NCBI GenBank assembly: GCA_024680435.1
Contig: JAILCK010000005.1
Location: forward strand, 1 to 36,249
Reading direction: 5' to 3'
DNA length: 36,249 nt
Source: Lachnospiraceae bacterium
Lineage (GTDB): Bacteria > Bacillota > Clostridia > Lachnospirales > Lachnospiraceae
The position numbers were made by a program, and so were the translations under genes. Of the stretch, positions 17,141-25,484 are shown in pieces. The notes under the pieces are model-generated. The model worked only from the letters and a program-made list of their open reading frames with translations. It was not told the origin of the DNA and ran no database searches. Positions within the stretch are counted from its first letter, which is position 1; every line of letters starts with the position of its first letter.

Positions 17141-18176
17141 TTTCTTCCTCCTCTCTGTAGGTGGAAACGTTTGAGCTGTTTATAACCGAAACGTCCGCCA
17201 CAAAGTATTGGCTTGTATTCCCATATTCTAAGTATTCACTTAAGGCATCTATGCAATACTGTCCCATCTGCTTTGCATCAATAGAAATGGTTGCATAGAT
17301 TACGTTTCTTTCTATTCCTTTTAAAATAGCTTCAGAATCGTAATAACCCAAAATATTAACAAGACCTACATCGTTATATTCAACTACCGTCTGATAGACG
17401 CTCGTTGTATCGATTTCGTTAAGGCAAACAACTATATCGGGAAGGTCGTTTCTGTTTTCTATAAACATATTTCTTACAGATTCTTCAACAGAAAAGTTAC
17501 TCGACTCATCCACCAAAAACATGGACATTTCAATAGGTTTTACAATGACTTTTGATCCGCTTTCAATTGTCTCCTGCATTGCCGAAAACAAAATGTTTTG
17601 GCCAAGATCGTCTGCATTCGCATCCACCAACACCACAACTTTAATGCTCTCATCCGGAAATGGCTTTGAAGTGGCCCTTGAAAGCACAAGCTTTCCGTAC
17701 TCGCTTCCAAGCTCATAATTTGAAATACCCACAAAGCTTATTCTCTCGGATTTTCTGTTATCCGTATTTAAAGTAACTACAGGAATTCCCATTTCATATG
17801 CTTTATGAATGGCCTCAGTCATTTCATCGCTTTCGTTTGCTTCAACAATAATTCCGTCAACACCCGAAGCAATGGCTATTTCCATAAGCTCAGTTTCCGA
17901 ATACTCTTTTGAGAGGTTTTCGGAAATCATGTCTACATACGCATTTTTTTCTTTTCCCGCTTCAAAAGTTGACTTATATAAGGACTGCCAAAAAGACGAC
18001 TTCGAATCCGTCGAAATCATCGCATAGTATTTATCGTAATGCTCTTTTTGTTCTGTTTTTCTCAGGGTTTTACTGTACGAAATAAAGAAAAATATAAGTA
18101 AACCGGTAAGGCACACAAGCACCCCGGTTATCGCCCAGATGATTATAGAATTCAAGTAACCCCTTACTTTTTTCAT
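17121..18176 (-). CDS. Membrane-anchored sugar-binding protein, likely input subunit of the kinase (XylFII-like)
   Basis: 351 residues: one N-terminal membrane segment (about 10-35, NSIIIWAITGVLVCLTGLLIFF without a lipobox cysteine), then a periplasmic-binding-protein-like domain of the RbsB type (YAMISTDSKSSFWQSL, ASGVDGIIVEANESDEM, GIPVVTLNTDN, VGISNYELGSEYGKL, IVVCLNEIDTTSVYQ). The lack of a cleavable signal and the position first in the operon match the XylFII-LytS-type arrangement described for xylose sensing in Clostridium beijerinckii, where an anchored binding protein drives the kinase. GGGGGT six bases ahead of ATG is the ribosome binding site. Ligand unknown; a pentose is inferred from context. 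Confidence 0.87.
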   Translation of the reverse strand: MKKVRGYLNSIIIWAITGVLVCLTGLLIFFFISYSKTLRKTEQKEHYDKYYAMISTDSKSSFWQSLYKSTFEAGKEKNAYVDMISENLSKEYSETELMEIAIASGVDGIIVEANESDEMTEAIHKAYEMGIPVVTLNTDNRKSERISFVGISNYELGSEYGKLVLSRATSKPFPDESIKVVVLVDANADDLGQNILFSAMQETIESGSKVIVKPIEMSMFLVDESSNFSVEESVRNMFIENRNDLPDIVVCLNEIDTTSVYQTVVEYNDVGLVNILGYYDSEAILKGIERNVIYATISIDAKQMGQYCIDALSEYLEYGNTSQYFVADVSVINSSNVSTYREEEENEDKTP

Positions 18177-18205
18177 CTATACCCCCGTTTTTACGGTATG
18201 ACACT

Positions 18206-18234
18206 ATTATAAAAAGGTTCATAAATATGTGCAA
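18206..18234 (-). promoter_or_regulatory. Promoter of the sensor operon
   Basis: The minus strand reads TTGCAC (18229-18234), a 17-bp spacer and a perfect TATAAT (18206-18211). It lies about 30 bases ahead of the anchored binding-protein ATG. No operator is obvious, so basal constitutive expression of the sensor is plausible. Confidence 0.75.
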
Positions 18235-18260
18235 GATTAGGTTTTGACCTGTAAGGCTCG

Positions 18261-18290
18261 TTGTGCTTATCTTACATACTATGCTATAAT
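18261..18290 (+). promoter_or_regulatory. Promoter candidate for the GtrII-like gene
   Basis: TTGTGC (18261-18266) is followed after 18 bases by TATAAT (18285-18290). It lies about 45 bases ahead of the plus-strand ATG and is divergent from the sensor-operon promoter. Confidence 0.5.
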
Positions 18291-18335
18291 TCTTGCTGTA
18301 TTATGCATCCATGAAAGGATAATCGTAAGTTTATT

Positions 18336-19934
18336 ATGAAAGAAAAAAACACATCTTTTAACTTTTTTAAGAAACCATCCAAAAATACTTTTACAAATCT
18401 TTTGAAAGAAGCTTTTTCAAAAGACAAGTCCTTTTTATATGTACTAATAACATCTATCGCCACATGCTTTATTTGTTATTTTTATGAAATGATTCATGGT
18501 CTTGGCTGTCCCGATACTTTAGCCGAGGGAATCAGAACTTACAGAAATGCGGATTTTTCCACTTCTCAAGCTCGCTGGATGCTTAGATTTATAAATGAAT
18601 TTTTCGGTAAAAATGTTATTATTCCCACTGTAACGGTAGTTTCATACTGCCTAATGATCGGTATAAGTGCCTTTATTATATGTAAAATGATGAAGATTAA
18701 TAAAGCTTCTTACATTGTGTTAATCACAGCCACGATGGTAAGTTTCCCGATTATTCTTCATCAATTTGCTTATCTTTATATGGCTTTGGCATATTCCTTT
18801 TCCTTTTTGATGGTGGTATGTGCTTCTTTATTGATAAGAACCCATAAGGTTGTTCTTTTAATAGTAAGTGTTTTATTTCACCTTATGATGATGGGCTCCT
18901 ATCAATCCTACATAGGAGCTGCGACCGCTCTTGCAATAGTCATGTTTATTTTCGATTTAATCGATACGGATTCCATAAAGAAAGCCTTTATTAATTTAGG
19001 GCTTACTGCCACTTCACTTCTTCTAGGCGTCTTAATAAACATGCCATTTTCTCAGTTTATGATGAATCACTATCACACCGGTATGGATGAAAGAGTAAGC
19101 GGTTTTTCAATCGCTCCTATTTTTGAAAACTTAGGTTTTTCTCTTAAATATTCATATGTGTGGTTTTTCTCATACTTTAATAACGAGATTCTTTCAAGAA
19201 ACCGTTTTTACTTTATTTTCTTTCTTGTATTGATTATATTGGTTGTTTCAATGATAGTAAGGAAGATTAAGAATAAGCATTACGGTGTAGCTTCTTTAAT
19301 TCTTGTCGGTTTCTTGCTTCTTCCAATCGGAATGAATTTCTTGCTTGTCATAATGCCAAGTAACGGAATGAGAGATATTTTAAGGTATCAATATGTACTT
19401 ATCTTTCCTTTGCTTTTTATGTTACACGATAAGCTTGACGGTTATTTATATACCGACGTCCTTAAAGTTTTGTCACACGCAGCAATCATTTTTATCCTTA
19501 TAGCCAATGTAATTTCTGCAAACTCGACCGCACTTATGTACAAATATACTTATGAAGATGCCATTAATCAGGCTAACTTCATGATGAATGAGGTATATGA
19601 TTTAGAAGATTACGTTGCAAATGAAACGCCCATTATCCTTACTGGCCCCATTTCATACAGCGCCCTTCAGGATAAATACCCAAAGATTTTTAGATACGCG
19701 GAAGTTGAAGGAGGTCCCGTCTTCTGGAATGACTTTTACGGAATGAACATTTGTCGATATCAATTCTTCCAGGAATTTATAGGAATTGATCCACAGTACA
19801 TTACAAGAGAAGATTTCGCGGTTATAGATAGTAAGGAGTTTTTGGAAATGCCTGTATGGCCCATGGCCGGCTCAATTAAAATGATTGACGGAAAAGTGGT
19901 TATAAAAACATCCGACAACCCTCCCGAATATTAA
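18336..19934 (+). CDS. GtrII-like membrane glycosyltransferase
   Basis: The 532-residue integral membrane protein has about ten hydrophobic segments between residues 33 and 400 and a soluble C-terminal tail of about 125 residues. The first outer loop, TLAEGIRTYRNADFSTSQARWMLRFINEFFG (its acidic and RW residues are the notable ones), resembles the GtrII family, which adds glucosyl groups from a lipid-linked donor to surface polysaccharide. The assignment is by topology and this loop only. The spacing to the nearest purine-rich site (AAAGGAT, about 18315-18321) is long, so translation may be weak. It is one of only two plus-strand genes and stands alone between a promoter and a terminator. Confidence 0.75.
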   Translation: MKEKNTSFNFFKKPSKNTFTNLLKEAFSKDKSFLYVLITSIATCFICYFYEMIHGLGCPDTLAEGIRTYRNADFSTSQARWMLRFINEFFGKNVIIPTVTVVSYCLMIGISAFIICKMMKINKASYIVLITATMVSFPIILHQFAYLYMALAYSFSFLMVVCASLLIRTHKVVLLIVSVLFHLMMMGSYQSYIGAATALAIVMFIFDLIDTDSIKKAFINLGLTATSLLLGVLINMPFSQFMMNHYHTGMDERVSGFSIAPIFENLGFSLKYSYVWFFSYFNNEILSRNRFYFIFFLVLIILVVSMIVRKIKNKHYGVASLILVGFLLLPIGMNFLLVIMPSNGMRDILRYQYVLIFPLLFMLHDKLDGYLYTDVLKVLSHAAIIFILIANVISANSTALMYKYTYEDAINQANFMMNEVYDLEDYVANETPIILTGPISYSALQDKYPKIFRYAEVEGGPVFWNDFYGMNICRYQFFQEFIGIDPQYITREDFAVIDSKEFLEMPVWPMAGSIKMIDGKVVIKTSDNPPEY

Positions 19935-19951
19935 AATAATGAATAAAAAAA

Positions 19952-19986
19952 TAAAGCCCCAAGGATTTAAATCCTTGAGGCTTTTT
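19952..19986. terminator. Bidirectional terminator between convergent genes
   Basis: AAAGCC-C-CAAGGAT (from 19953) pairs with ATCCTTG-A-GGCTTT (to 19984) with a single mismatch. A-rich sequence lies to the left and a T-run to the right. It lies between the plus-strand GtrII-like gene and the minus-strand transketolase gene and can serve both. Confidence 0.85.
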
Positions 19987-19993
19987 ACTTACC

Positions 19994-20938
19994 TTATTTC
20001 TTTAAAAATTCTTTTACGTCAGCGTATACACCCTTGCCGTCAAGCTTATACTTTTCAACAAGTGCTGCCGCAGAACCGGATTCACCGAAGATATCCTGCA
20101 TACCAAGCTTCTTAACGGGTGTAGGAAGCTTCTCGCTTAAAACATCACATACGGCGCTTCCAAGGCCACCGATAACGGAATGTTCTTCAACGGTAACAAC
20201 CTTACCTGTCTTCTTAGCACTCTTTAAGATAATGTCTTCATCGAGAGGCTTGATGGTGCAGATGTTAATAACTTCTGCATCGATTCCGTCTGCTTTAAGC
20301 ATTTCTGCTGCTGTTAATGCTGAGTCTACGCAAATACCTGTAGCAACGATAGTAACATCTTTACCTTCTCTTACTACAGAGCCCTTACCGATTTCAAACT
20401 TGTAATCGGGACGGTCGTTTATAACCGGCACTGCAGCACGGCCGAAACGAATATATACAGGGCCTTCATATTCAATAGCTGCTCTTACGCAAGCCTTTGC
20501 TTCAATATCATCGGAAGGGCACATAACTACCATTCCGGGGATAGTTCTCATTAATGCCAAGTCTTCGTTACACTGGTGTGTTGCACCATCTTCACCAACG
20601 GTGATACCTGCGTGTGTGGCGCCGATTTTAACATTTAAATGAGGATATCCTACTGAGTTTCTAACCTGTTCATAAGCACGACCTGCAGCAAACATCGCAA
20701 ATGATGAAGCAAAAGGAATAAGTCCCGTTGTAGCAAGTCCTGCTGCTATACCGATCATGTTACATTCTGCGATACCACAGTCAATGTGTCTGTCGGGAAA
20801 TGCCTTCTTAAATACGCCTGTCTTTGTGGCAGCTGCAAGGTCCGCATCCAATACTACAAGATTGGGATATTCGGCACCAAGTTCTTTTAAAGCATTTCCG
20901 TAGCTTTCTCTGGTAGCGATTTTAACTACTTCTGACAT
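19994..20938 (-). CDS. tktC: Transketolase, C-terminal subunit
   Basis: This 314-residue protein carries the pyrimidine-binding and C-terminal domains of a split transketolase. It has ATRESYGNALKELG at the start, the acidic DADLAAATKT segment, ECNMIGIAAGLA with the TPP-activating glutamate, FAMFAAGRAYEQVRN, GATHAGITVGEDGATHQ and a C-terminal domain with VTVEEHSVIGGLGSAV. It overlaps the N-terminal subunit gene by 13 bases, implying coupled translation and a matched ratio. 1-deoxyxylulose-5-phosphate synthase and pyruvate dehydrogenase beta subunits share the fold, but the tktN partner settles the call. It lies at the end of the arabinose cluster. Confidence 0.93.
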   Translation of the reverse strand: MSEVVKIATRESYGNALKELGAEYPNLVVLDADLAAATKTGVFKKAFPDRHIDCGIAECNMIGIAAGLATTGLIPFASSFAMFAAGRAYEQVRNSVGYPHLNVKIGATHAGITVGEDGATHQCNEDLALMRTIPGMVVMCPSDDIEAKACVRAAIEYEGPVYIRFGRAAVPVINDRPDYKFEIGKGSVVREGKDVTIVATGICVDSALTAAEMLKADGIDAEVINICTIKPLDEDIILKSAKKTGKVVTVEEHSVIGGLGSAVCDVLSEKLPTPVKKLGMQDIFGESGSAAALVEKYKLDGKGVYADVKEFLKK

Positions 20939-21759
20939 AATGCTTCACCTACTTTCTCAAGATCTGCCATTGCGATTGCATATTCTTCATCGTTGGGAGC
21001 CTTACCGTGCCATCCGCAAGAATTTTCCATGAAGGAAACTCCTTTGCCCTTTGTGGAATGAGCAATGATAACTGTAGGCTGTCCCTTTGTTTCTCTTGCT
21101 TCTTTGAATGCTGCACGAATTTCGTCAAAATCGTGAGCGTTAATCTCGATTACATGGAAACGGAATGCCTTAAACTTATCTGCAAAAGGTTCTGCGGAAC
21201 AAACTTCTTCCAAAGTACCATCAATCTGAAGTCCGTTATAGTCAAGGATTACGCAAAGATTGTCAAGCTTTCTGTGACCTGCAAACATTGCTGCTTCCCA
21301 AACCTGTCCTTCTTCGGCTTCACCGTCACCTACGAGTGTGTAAACACGATTGCTCTTTCCCTGCATCTTTGCACCAAGAGCCATTCCGACTGCTGCGGAA
21401 ATACCCTGTCCCAAAGAACCTGATGACATATCAACACCGGGAATGTGTACACAGGGATGACCCTGAAGGTAAGAGCCAAGTTTTCTTAATGTCTTTAAAT
21501 CTTCAACCGGGAAAAATCCGCGATTAGCTAAAGCGGAATATAAACCGGGTGCTGTGTGACCCTTCGACAATACAAAGCGGTCGCGATCCTCTTTTTTAGG
21601 ATTCTTAGGATCGATGTTCATTTCTTCAAAATAAAGATACGTATAGATATCTGCCGCAGAAAGGGATCCGCCGGGATGTCCTGCTTTTGCGCTGTGAACT
21701 GCGGTAACAATACCTTTACGAACTTCATTTGCCATTTTTTGAAGCTCTAAGTTTGTCAT
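20926..21759 (-). CDS. tktN: Transketolase, N-terminal (TPP-binding) subunit
   Basis: 277 residues forming the TPP diphosphate-binding half: HSAKAGHPGGSLSAADI, RDRFVLSKGHTAPGLY, SGSLGQGISAAVGMALG and the TPP motif GDGEAEEGQVWEA, then DYNGLQIDG. With the downstream C-terminal subunit it reconstitutes the two-carbon transfer from xylulose-5-phosphate to ribose-5-phosphate or erythrose-4-phosphate. GGAGGAAAC precedes the ATG. A 96-base gap separates it from araD with no clear terminator, so it may be the distal part of the araR operon or have its own weak promoter. The gap shows no RNA structure that I recognise. Confidence 0.95.
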   Translation of the reverse strand: MTNLELQKMANEVRKGIVTAVHSAKAGHPGGSLSAADIYTYLYFEEMNIDPKNPKKEDRDRFVLSKGHTAPGLYSALANRGFFPVEDLKTLRKLGSYLQGHPCVHIPGVDMSSGSLGQGISAAVGMALGAKMQGKSNRVYTLVGDGEAEEGQVWEAAMFAGHRKLDNLCVILDYNGLQIDGTLEEVCSAEPFADKFKAFRFHVIEINAHDFDEIRAAFKEARETKGQPTVIIAHSTKGKGVSFMENSCGWHGKAPNDEEYAIAMADLEKVGEALCQK

Positions 21760-21855
21760 GTTTCCTCCATAATAGAATTTTCATAATTTCTTCTCTACCA
21801 TAGAATTTAGCATATAGTCGCAAATCCGTCCATTAAGTCTTTAGCTTTTTTATTA

Positions 21856-22554
21856 CTAATTATTGCTCTTTTGGCCGTAATAAGCGTTTGCTCCGTGCTT
21901 TCTGTAGTAGTGTTTGTCTTTTAATTCCTGAGGTGCTTCTTTGACGTCTTTATTGATAAGTTCAGTTCTGTAAGCCATTTTTGCAACTTCCTCAAGTACA
22001 ACAGCATTGTGAACGGCTTCAAAAGCATCTTTTCCCCAAGTGAAGGGGCCGTGGTTTTTACAAAGCACACAAGGAACTGCTTCGTAATCCTTATCCTTAA
22101 AGTAATCGATGATTATAAGTCCTGTGTTCTTTTCATAAGCTTCATCGATTTCTTCCTTTGAAAGATTTCTTACACAAGGAACCTGTCCGTAGATGTAATC
22201 TGCATGAGTGGTGCCGTAGCAAGGAATGTTTCTTCCCGCCTGCGCCCAGCTTGTAGCGTAGGAAGAATGGGTGTGAACAATTCCTCCGACCTTGTCAAAA
22301 GCCTTGTAAAGCTCTAAATGTGTGGGGGTATCTGACGAAGGATTTAAATCTCCCTCAACTTTTTCACCCTTTAAGTTCATTACAACCATATCCTTCGGGC
22401 GCATTTTTTCGTAATCAACACCGCTTGGCTTAATTACAAAAAGTCCCGATTCTCTGTCGATTTCACTTACGTTTCCCCATGTAAAGGTTACAAGTCCGTG
22501 CTTTGGAAGAAGCATATTCGCTTCATAAACTTTTTCTTTTAATTCTTCTAACAT
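21856..22554 (-). CDS. araD: L-ribulose-5-phosphate 4-epimerase
   Basis: AraD converts L-ribulose-5-phosphate to D-xylulose-5-phosphate. The 232-residue class-II-aldolase-like protein shows the metal and active-site residues expected from the E. coli enzyme: SSD at 73-75, HTH (His94, His96) in [10 protein letters not shown], and His168 in [10 protein letters not shown], plus the [10 protein letters not shown] segment. Length matches the family. AGGAG ahead of ATG overlaps the end of the kinase gene eight bases away. UlaF/SgbE-type epimerases are close relatives, but AraR and a ribulokinase-like partner in the same operon favour arabinose. Confidence 0.93.
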   Translation of the reverse strand: MLEELKEKVYEANMLLPKHGLVTFTWGNVSEIDRESGLFVIKPSGVDYEKMRPKDMVVMNLKGEKVEGDLNPSSDTPTHLELYKAFDKVGGIVHTHSSYATSWAQAGRNIPCYGTTHADYIYGQVPCVRNLSKEEIDEAYEKNTGLIIIDYFKDKDYEAVPCVLCKNHGPFTWGKDAFEAVHNAVVLEEVAKMAYRTELINKDVKEAPQELKDKHYYRKHGANAYYGQKSNN

Positions 22555-22562
22555 ACGCGCTC

Positions 22563-24170
22563 CTATTTAACTGAATTTACAGCTGCTCTTTCTACTTCGA
22601 TAGCCTTTTTATACTTTTCGATAAATGCATCAAATCCATCTATGTCAGCTTTGCTTGGCTCAATGGTTTCTTTTTCCATGCTGTTAAATACTTTATTTTC
22701 AAGGTAATCGGAAAGAGTTTCTTTTCCCTCTTTTTGAATCATGTAAGAAGCGAGCACTGCCATGCCCCAAGCTCCGCCTTCCCCTGCTGTCTTTGCTACG
22801 GAAACGGGAGCTGCCAAAGCTGCTGCCAGGATGCTCTGTCCTACGCCTTTTGTTTTAAACAATCCGCCGTGGCCTGTGATTGAATCAACCTTTACGCCTT
22901 CCTTTTTAAGCATGATATCGCATCCAAGCTTAAGTGTGGCAAGGGAAGAATAAAGGTGTGATCTCATAAAGTTTGCAAGATTCATCTTTGCGTTTTGCTC
23001 TCTTACAAACAAAGGTCTACCTTCTTCAAATTCTGTTACGCCTTCACCCGAGTAATAGTTAAAAGAAACCAGTCCGCCTGCATCTTTGTCTGATTCCATT
23101 GCCTTATTGTAAAGAACAGAGAAAAGCTTGTTCATATCAACGCTTACTCCGTAGCTTTCTAAGCTCTCTTTAAATAAGTTAACCCAAGCATTTAAGTCTG
23201 AAGTACAGTTGTTGCAGTGAACCATACCTACCAAGTCTCCGGAAGGAGTGGTGACAAGGTCGATTTCTCTATATACTTTTGAAAGGTTCTTTTCAAGAAC
23301 AACCATTGCAAATACGCTGGTTCCTGCGGAAACGTTACCTGTTTTTACCTTAACTGCATTTGTTGCAACCATACCTGTTCCGGCATCGCCTTCGGGAGGA
23401 GCTACGGGGATACCTGCTTCAAGGTCTCCTTCGGGATCTAAAAGCTTTGCTCCTTCATTTGTTAATGTTCCCGCATCTTCACCTGCTGTTAAAACCTTGG
23501 GGAAGATTTCTCTTAATGTATATGAAAGGCCTGCCTTCTTTAAAAGTGCGTCAAACTTTTGCACCATTGTGGCATCGTAATCTCTTGTAGCAGGGTCGAT
23601 AGGAAACATTCCCGAAGCTTCGCCAACACCCATTACTTTCTTTCCTGTAAGAAGATAATGAATGTATCCTGCAAGAGTTGTCTGAAACGAAATCTTTGAA
23701 ATGTGCTCTTCTTTATTTAAAATTGCCTGATAAAGGTGAGCTATGCTCCATCTTTGAGGAATGTTATAAGAAAACTCTTCTGTAAGGACATCTGCCGCAT
23801 CCTTTGTGATGGTGTTTCTCCAGGTTCTGAAAGGTGTAAGCAAATTATCATCCTTATCAAACACAAGGTATCCATGCATCATTCCGCTTATGCCGATTGC
23901 GCCAAGCTTCTTTAAAGTTACACCGTATTCATCTTTTACATTCTTCTTTAAGTCCTTGTAGCAAGACTGAAATCCATCTTTGATCTCTGAAAGAGGATAT
24001 GTCCAGATTCCATTTTCAAGGTGGTTCTCCCATTCATGTCCTCCCTGTGCAATGGGTGTGTTTTTATCATCCACAAGCACTGCCTTAATTCTTGTTGAGC
24101 CAAACTCGATTCCAAGAACCGCCTTTCCTGATTCAATTACCTTTTTAATTTCTTCTTTTGAGTAACCCAT
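22563..24170 (-). CDS. araK: FGGY-family carbohydrate kinase, probable L-ribulokinase (AraK type)
   Basis: Predicted to phosphorylate L-ribulose. The 535-residue protein has FGGY features: [18 protein letters not shown] (about 18-35), [33 protein letters not shown] in the second actin-like domain, and [14 protein letters not shown] near the C-terminus. Its length and reading resemble the clostridial non-orthologous ribulokinase (AraK of Clostridium acetobutylicum) rather than classical AraB or XylB. It lies between araR and araD with a strong AAGGAGG site. Xylulokinase is the main alternative. No araA is adjacent. Confidence 0.82.
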   Translation of the reverse strand: MGYSKEEIKKVIESGKAVLGIEFGSTRIKAVLVDDKNTPIAQGGHEWENHLENGIWTYPLSEIKDGFQSCYKDLKKNVKDEYGVTLKKLGAIGISGMMHGYLVFDKDDNLLTPFRTWRNTITKDAADVLTEEFSYNIPQRWSIAHLYQAILNKEEHISKISFQTTLAGYIHYLLTGKKVMGVGEASGMFPIDPATRDYDATMVQKFDALLKKAGLSYTLREIFPKVLTAGEDAGTLTNEGAKLLDPEGDLEAGIPVAPPEGDAGTGMVATNAVKVKTGNVSAGTSVFAMVVLEKNLSKVYREIDLVTTPSGDLVGMVHCNNCTSDLNAWVNLFKESLESYGVSVDMNKLFSVLYNKAMESDKDAGGLVSFNYYSGEGVTEFEEGRPLFVREQNAKMNLANFMRSHLYSSLATLKLGCDIMLKKEGVKVDSITGHGGLFKTKGVGQSILAAALAAPVSVAKTAGEGGAWGMAVLASYMIQKEGKETLSDYLENKVFNSMEKETIEPSKADIDGFDAFIEKYKKAIEVERAAVNSVK

Positions 24171-24179
24171 AAAACCTCC

Positions 24180-25256
24180 TTATTCCTTAAGTGCTTTGAC
24201 ACTGTCTCGTTCTACAACGGTAGTTATCAATTCTTCGGATACATCCTTTTTGGGATCTTCCATTAGTTTAAACAAGCTGTTTGCCGCCTTCTTTCCAAGG
24301 CTTTCCATGGGGTGTCTTAGTGAAGTGATTTTCACATCCCCGTATTCTGCAAGGTCTGAATTATCCATGCTGATGATTGAAATATCATCCGGCACTTTTA
24401 TTCCCTGCTTTGAAAGAAAACTTATATATTCAAGCGCCACTCTGTCGTTATAGCAAAAAACGGCGCTACAGCCCTTAAGTCTGTTTATTAAATGCTCCGA
24501 TAAAACAGAAATATCATTTTCATCTTTTGTGTCATACCAGACTATGTTATCAGATGTGTTCTTTATTCCCGCATCAAGCAAAGCCTTTGAATATCCCGAA
24601 AATCTTAAATGGCCCTGGCCGTCATCCATTTTTAAAATGGCGCCTATTTTTTTATGGCCCTTTGCCAAAAGATATCTTGTGGCCATGTATCCCATTCTTG
24701 AATCGTCCAAAGAAACATGGGGGATATCAATTCCTTTATAATAAGTATTTATAAAAATAACGGGAATTCCTTTTTCTTTAAGCATTTCATAACAGTCCAG
24801 GTTTGGATTTGGAAGGGCGCTTTTTACAGGCTCCATAATGATGCCCGCCACATCTTCCTTTTCTATTAAGTCGCTAAGCACTTCTCTTTCTTTATCAAAC
24901 TTATTATTGGTAAAAGAAAGCTGCATGGAATAGCCTTTGTCTGCTAAAGCAGATTCAATTCCCATAATTATTCTTGGAAAAATATAGTTTTCAACATAGG
25001 TGGTGATAACAGCCACTCTTTTTGATGCACTCGATTTTTTTACGTGCACATAGGTGCCGCTTCCGCGAATGCTTGTAAGAATTCCTTCTTCTTCCAGATT
25101 TTTAAAAGCCCGTCTTACCGTATCACGGCTAACTCCGAACTTCTTTGTGAGAGCATTTTCGGAGGGCGCTTTCGAACCGTCCTTTAATGCACCTTCCTTT
25201 ATCTTATTTTTTATATACTCCGTTATGATGGCGTATTTGGGTACAAATGAATCCAT
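24180..25256 (-). CDS. araR: AraR-type repressor (GntR DNA-binding domain plus LacI-like ligand domain)
   Basis: 358 residues with an N-terminal GntR winged helix (about 1-72: YAIITEYIKNKIKEGAL, SENALTKKFGVSRDTVRRAFKNLEEEGILTSIRGSGTYV) joined to a periplasmic-binding-like effector domain of the LacI/GalR type (RVAVITTYVENYIFPRIIMGIESAL, GIIMEPVKSALPNPN, VSLDDSRMGYMATRYLLAKGHKKIG, VFCYNDRVALEYI, ISMDNSDLAEY). This hybrid architecture is the hallmark of AraR, which leaves DNA on binding L-arabinose. It is first in the operon with araK and araD. Operator half-sites lie upstream, and one abuts the start codon. The ribosome binding site CGGAG is 11 bases from ATG. Confidence 0.92.
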   Translation of the reverse strand: MDSFVPKYAIITEYIKNKIKEGALKDGSKAPSENALTKKFGVSRDTVRRAFKNLEEEGILTSIRGSGTYVHVKKSSASKRVAVITTYVENYIFPRIIMGIESALADKGYSMQLSFTNNKFDKEREVLSDLIEKEDVAGIIMEPVKSALPNPNLDCYEMLKEKGIPVIFINTYYKGIDIPHVSLDDSRMGYMATRYLLAKGHKKIGAILKMDDGQGHLRFSGYSKALLDAGIKNTSDNIVWYDTKDENDISVLSEHLINRLKGCSAVFCYNDRVALEYISFLSKQGIKVPDDISIISMDNSDLAEYGDVKITSLRHPMESLGKKAANSLFKLMEDPKKDVSEELITTVVERDSVKALKE

Positions 25257-25293
25257 AGTTGTATGTACTCCGAGTAAATTTAAGATAAGTTGT
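25256..25293. promoter_or_regulatory. Accessory AraR-type half-sites in the araR leader
   Basis: AGTTGTATG at 25257-25265 matches nine bases of the arm of the main palindrome and touches the araR start codon. ATAAGTTGT at 25285-25293 is a second copy. The two are 31 bp apart, about three helical turns, downstream of the predicted transcription start. They could support a repression loop with the upstream operators. Confidence 0.45.
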
Positions 25294-25318
25294 CGGTATT
25301 TTCTTCCTGTCTTCTTTC

Positions 25319-25347
25319 ACCTTAACCCCTTGAAAACCTCATGTCAA
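25319..25347 (-). promoter_or_regulatory. Promoter candidate of araR-araK-araD
   Basis: The minus strand reads a perfect TTGACA (25342-25347), a 17-bp spacer and a weak TAAGGT (25319-25324). It sits between the upstream palindrome pair and the downstream half-sites, the arrangement expected for an autoregulated repressor. Confidence 0.55.
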
Positions 25348-25359
25348 TGCAAAACACCT

Positions 25360-25392
25360 ACAACTTCTCCATAAGTTGTATGCATACAACTT
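25360..25392. promoter_or_regulatory. Main AraR-type operator: three half-sites forming two overlapping dyads
   Basis: ACAACTT (25360-25366), AAGTTGT (25373-25379) and ACAACTT (25386-25392) are spaced exactly 13 bp start to start. Left and middle, and middle and right, each form an inverted repeat with 7-bp arms and a 6-bp spacer (CTCCAT and ATGCAT). The right-hand dyad is a perfect 20-bp palindrome (25373-25392). The TTGTA core resembles the AraR operator of Bacillus, but the two arms are set two bases further apart. A further imperfect half-site, AAGTTGC, lies at 25408-25414. Confidence 0.7.
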
Positions 25393-25410
25393 TAGCAAAT
25401 TAACGCAAAG

Positions 25411-25438
25411 TTGCATAATCCGGAAAATGTGATAAAAT
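25411..25438 (+). promoter_or_regulatory. Promoter candidate of the TraX-like gene
   Basis: TTGCAT (25411-25416), a 16-bp spacer and TAAAAT (25433-25438) lie about 45 bases ahead of the plus-strand ATG. The -35 overlaps the imperfect half-site AAGTTGC, and the main palindrome is just upstream. AraR could therefore influence this promoter too. Confidence 0.5.
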
Positions 25439-25484
25439 CAATAAAATGTAACTTGTTAACAAATTTTATTATGAGGGAGACAAA

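Noticed and set aside
18312-18323. Three-codon leader reading frame ahead of the GtrII-like gene
   Set aside because: ATG AAA GGA TAA is too short to support a coding or attenuation role.
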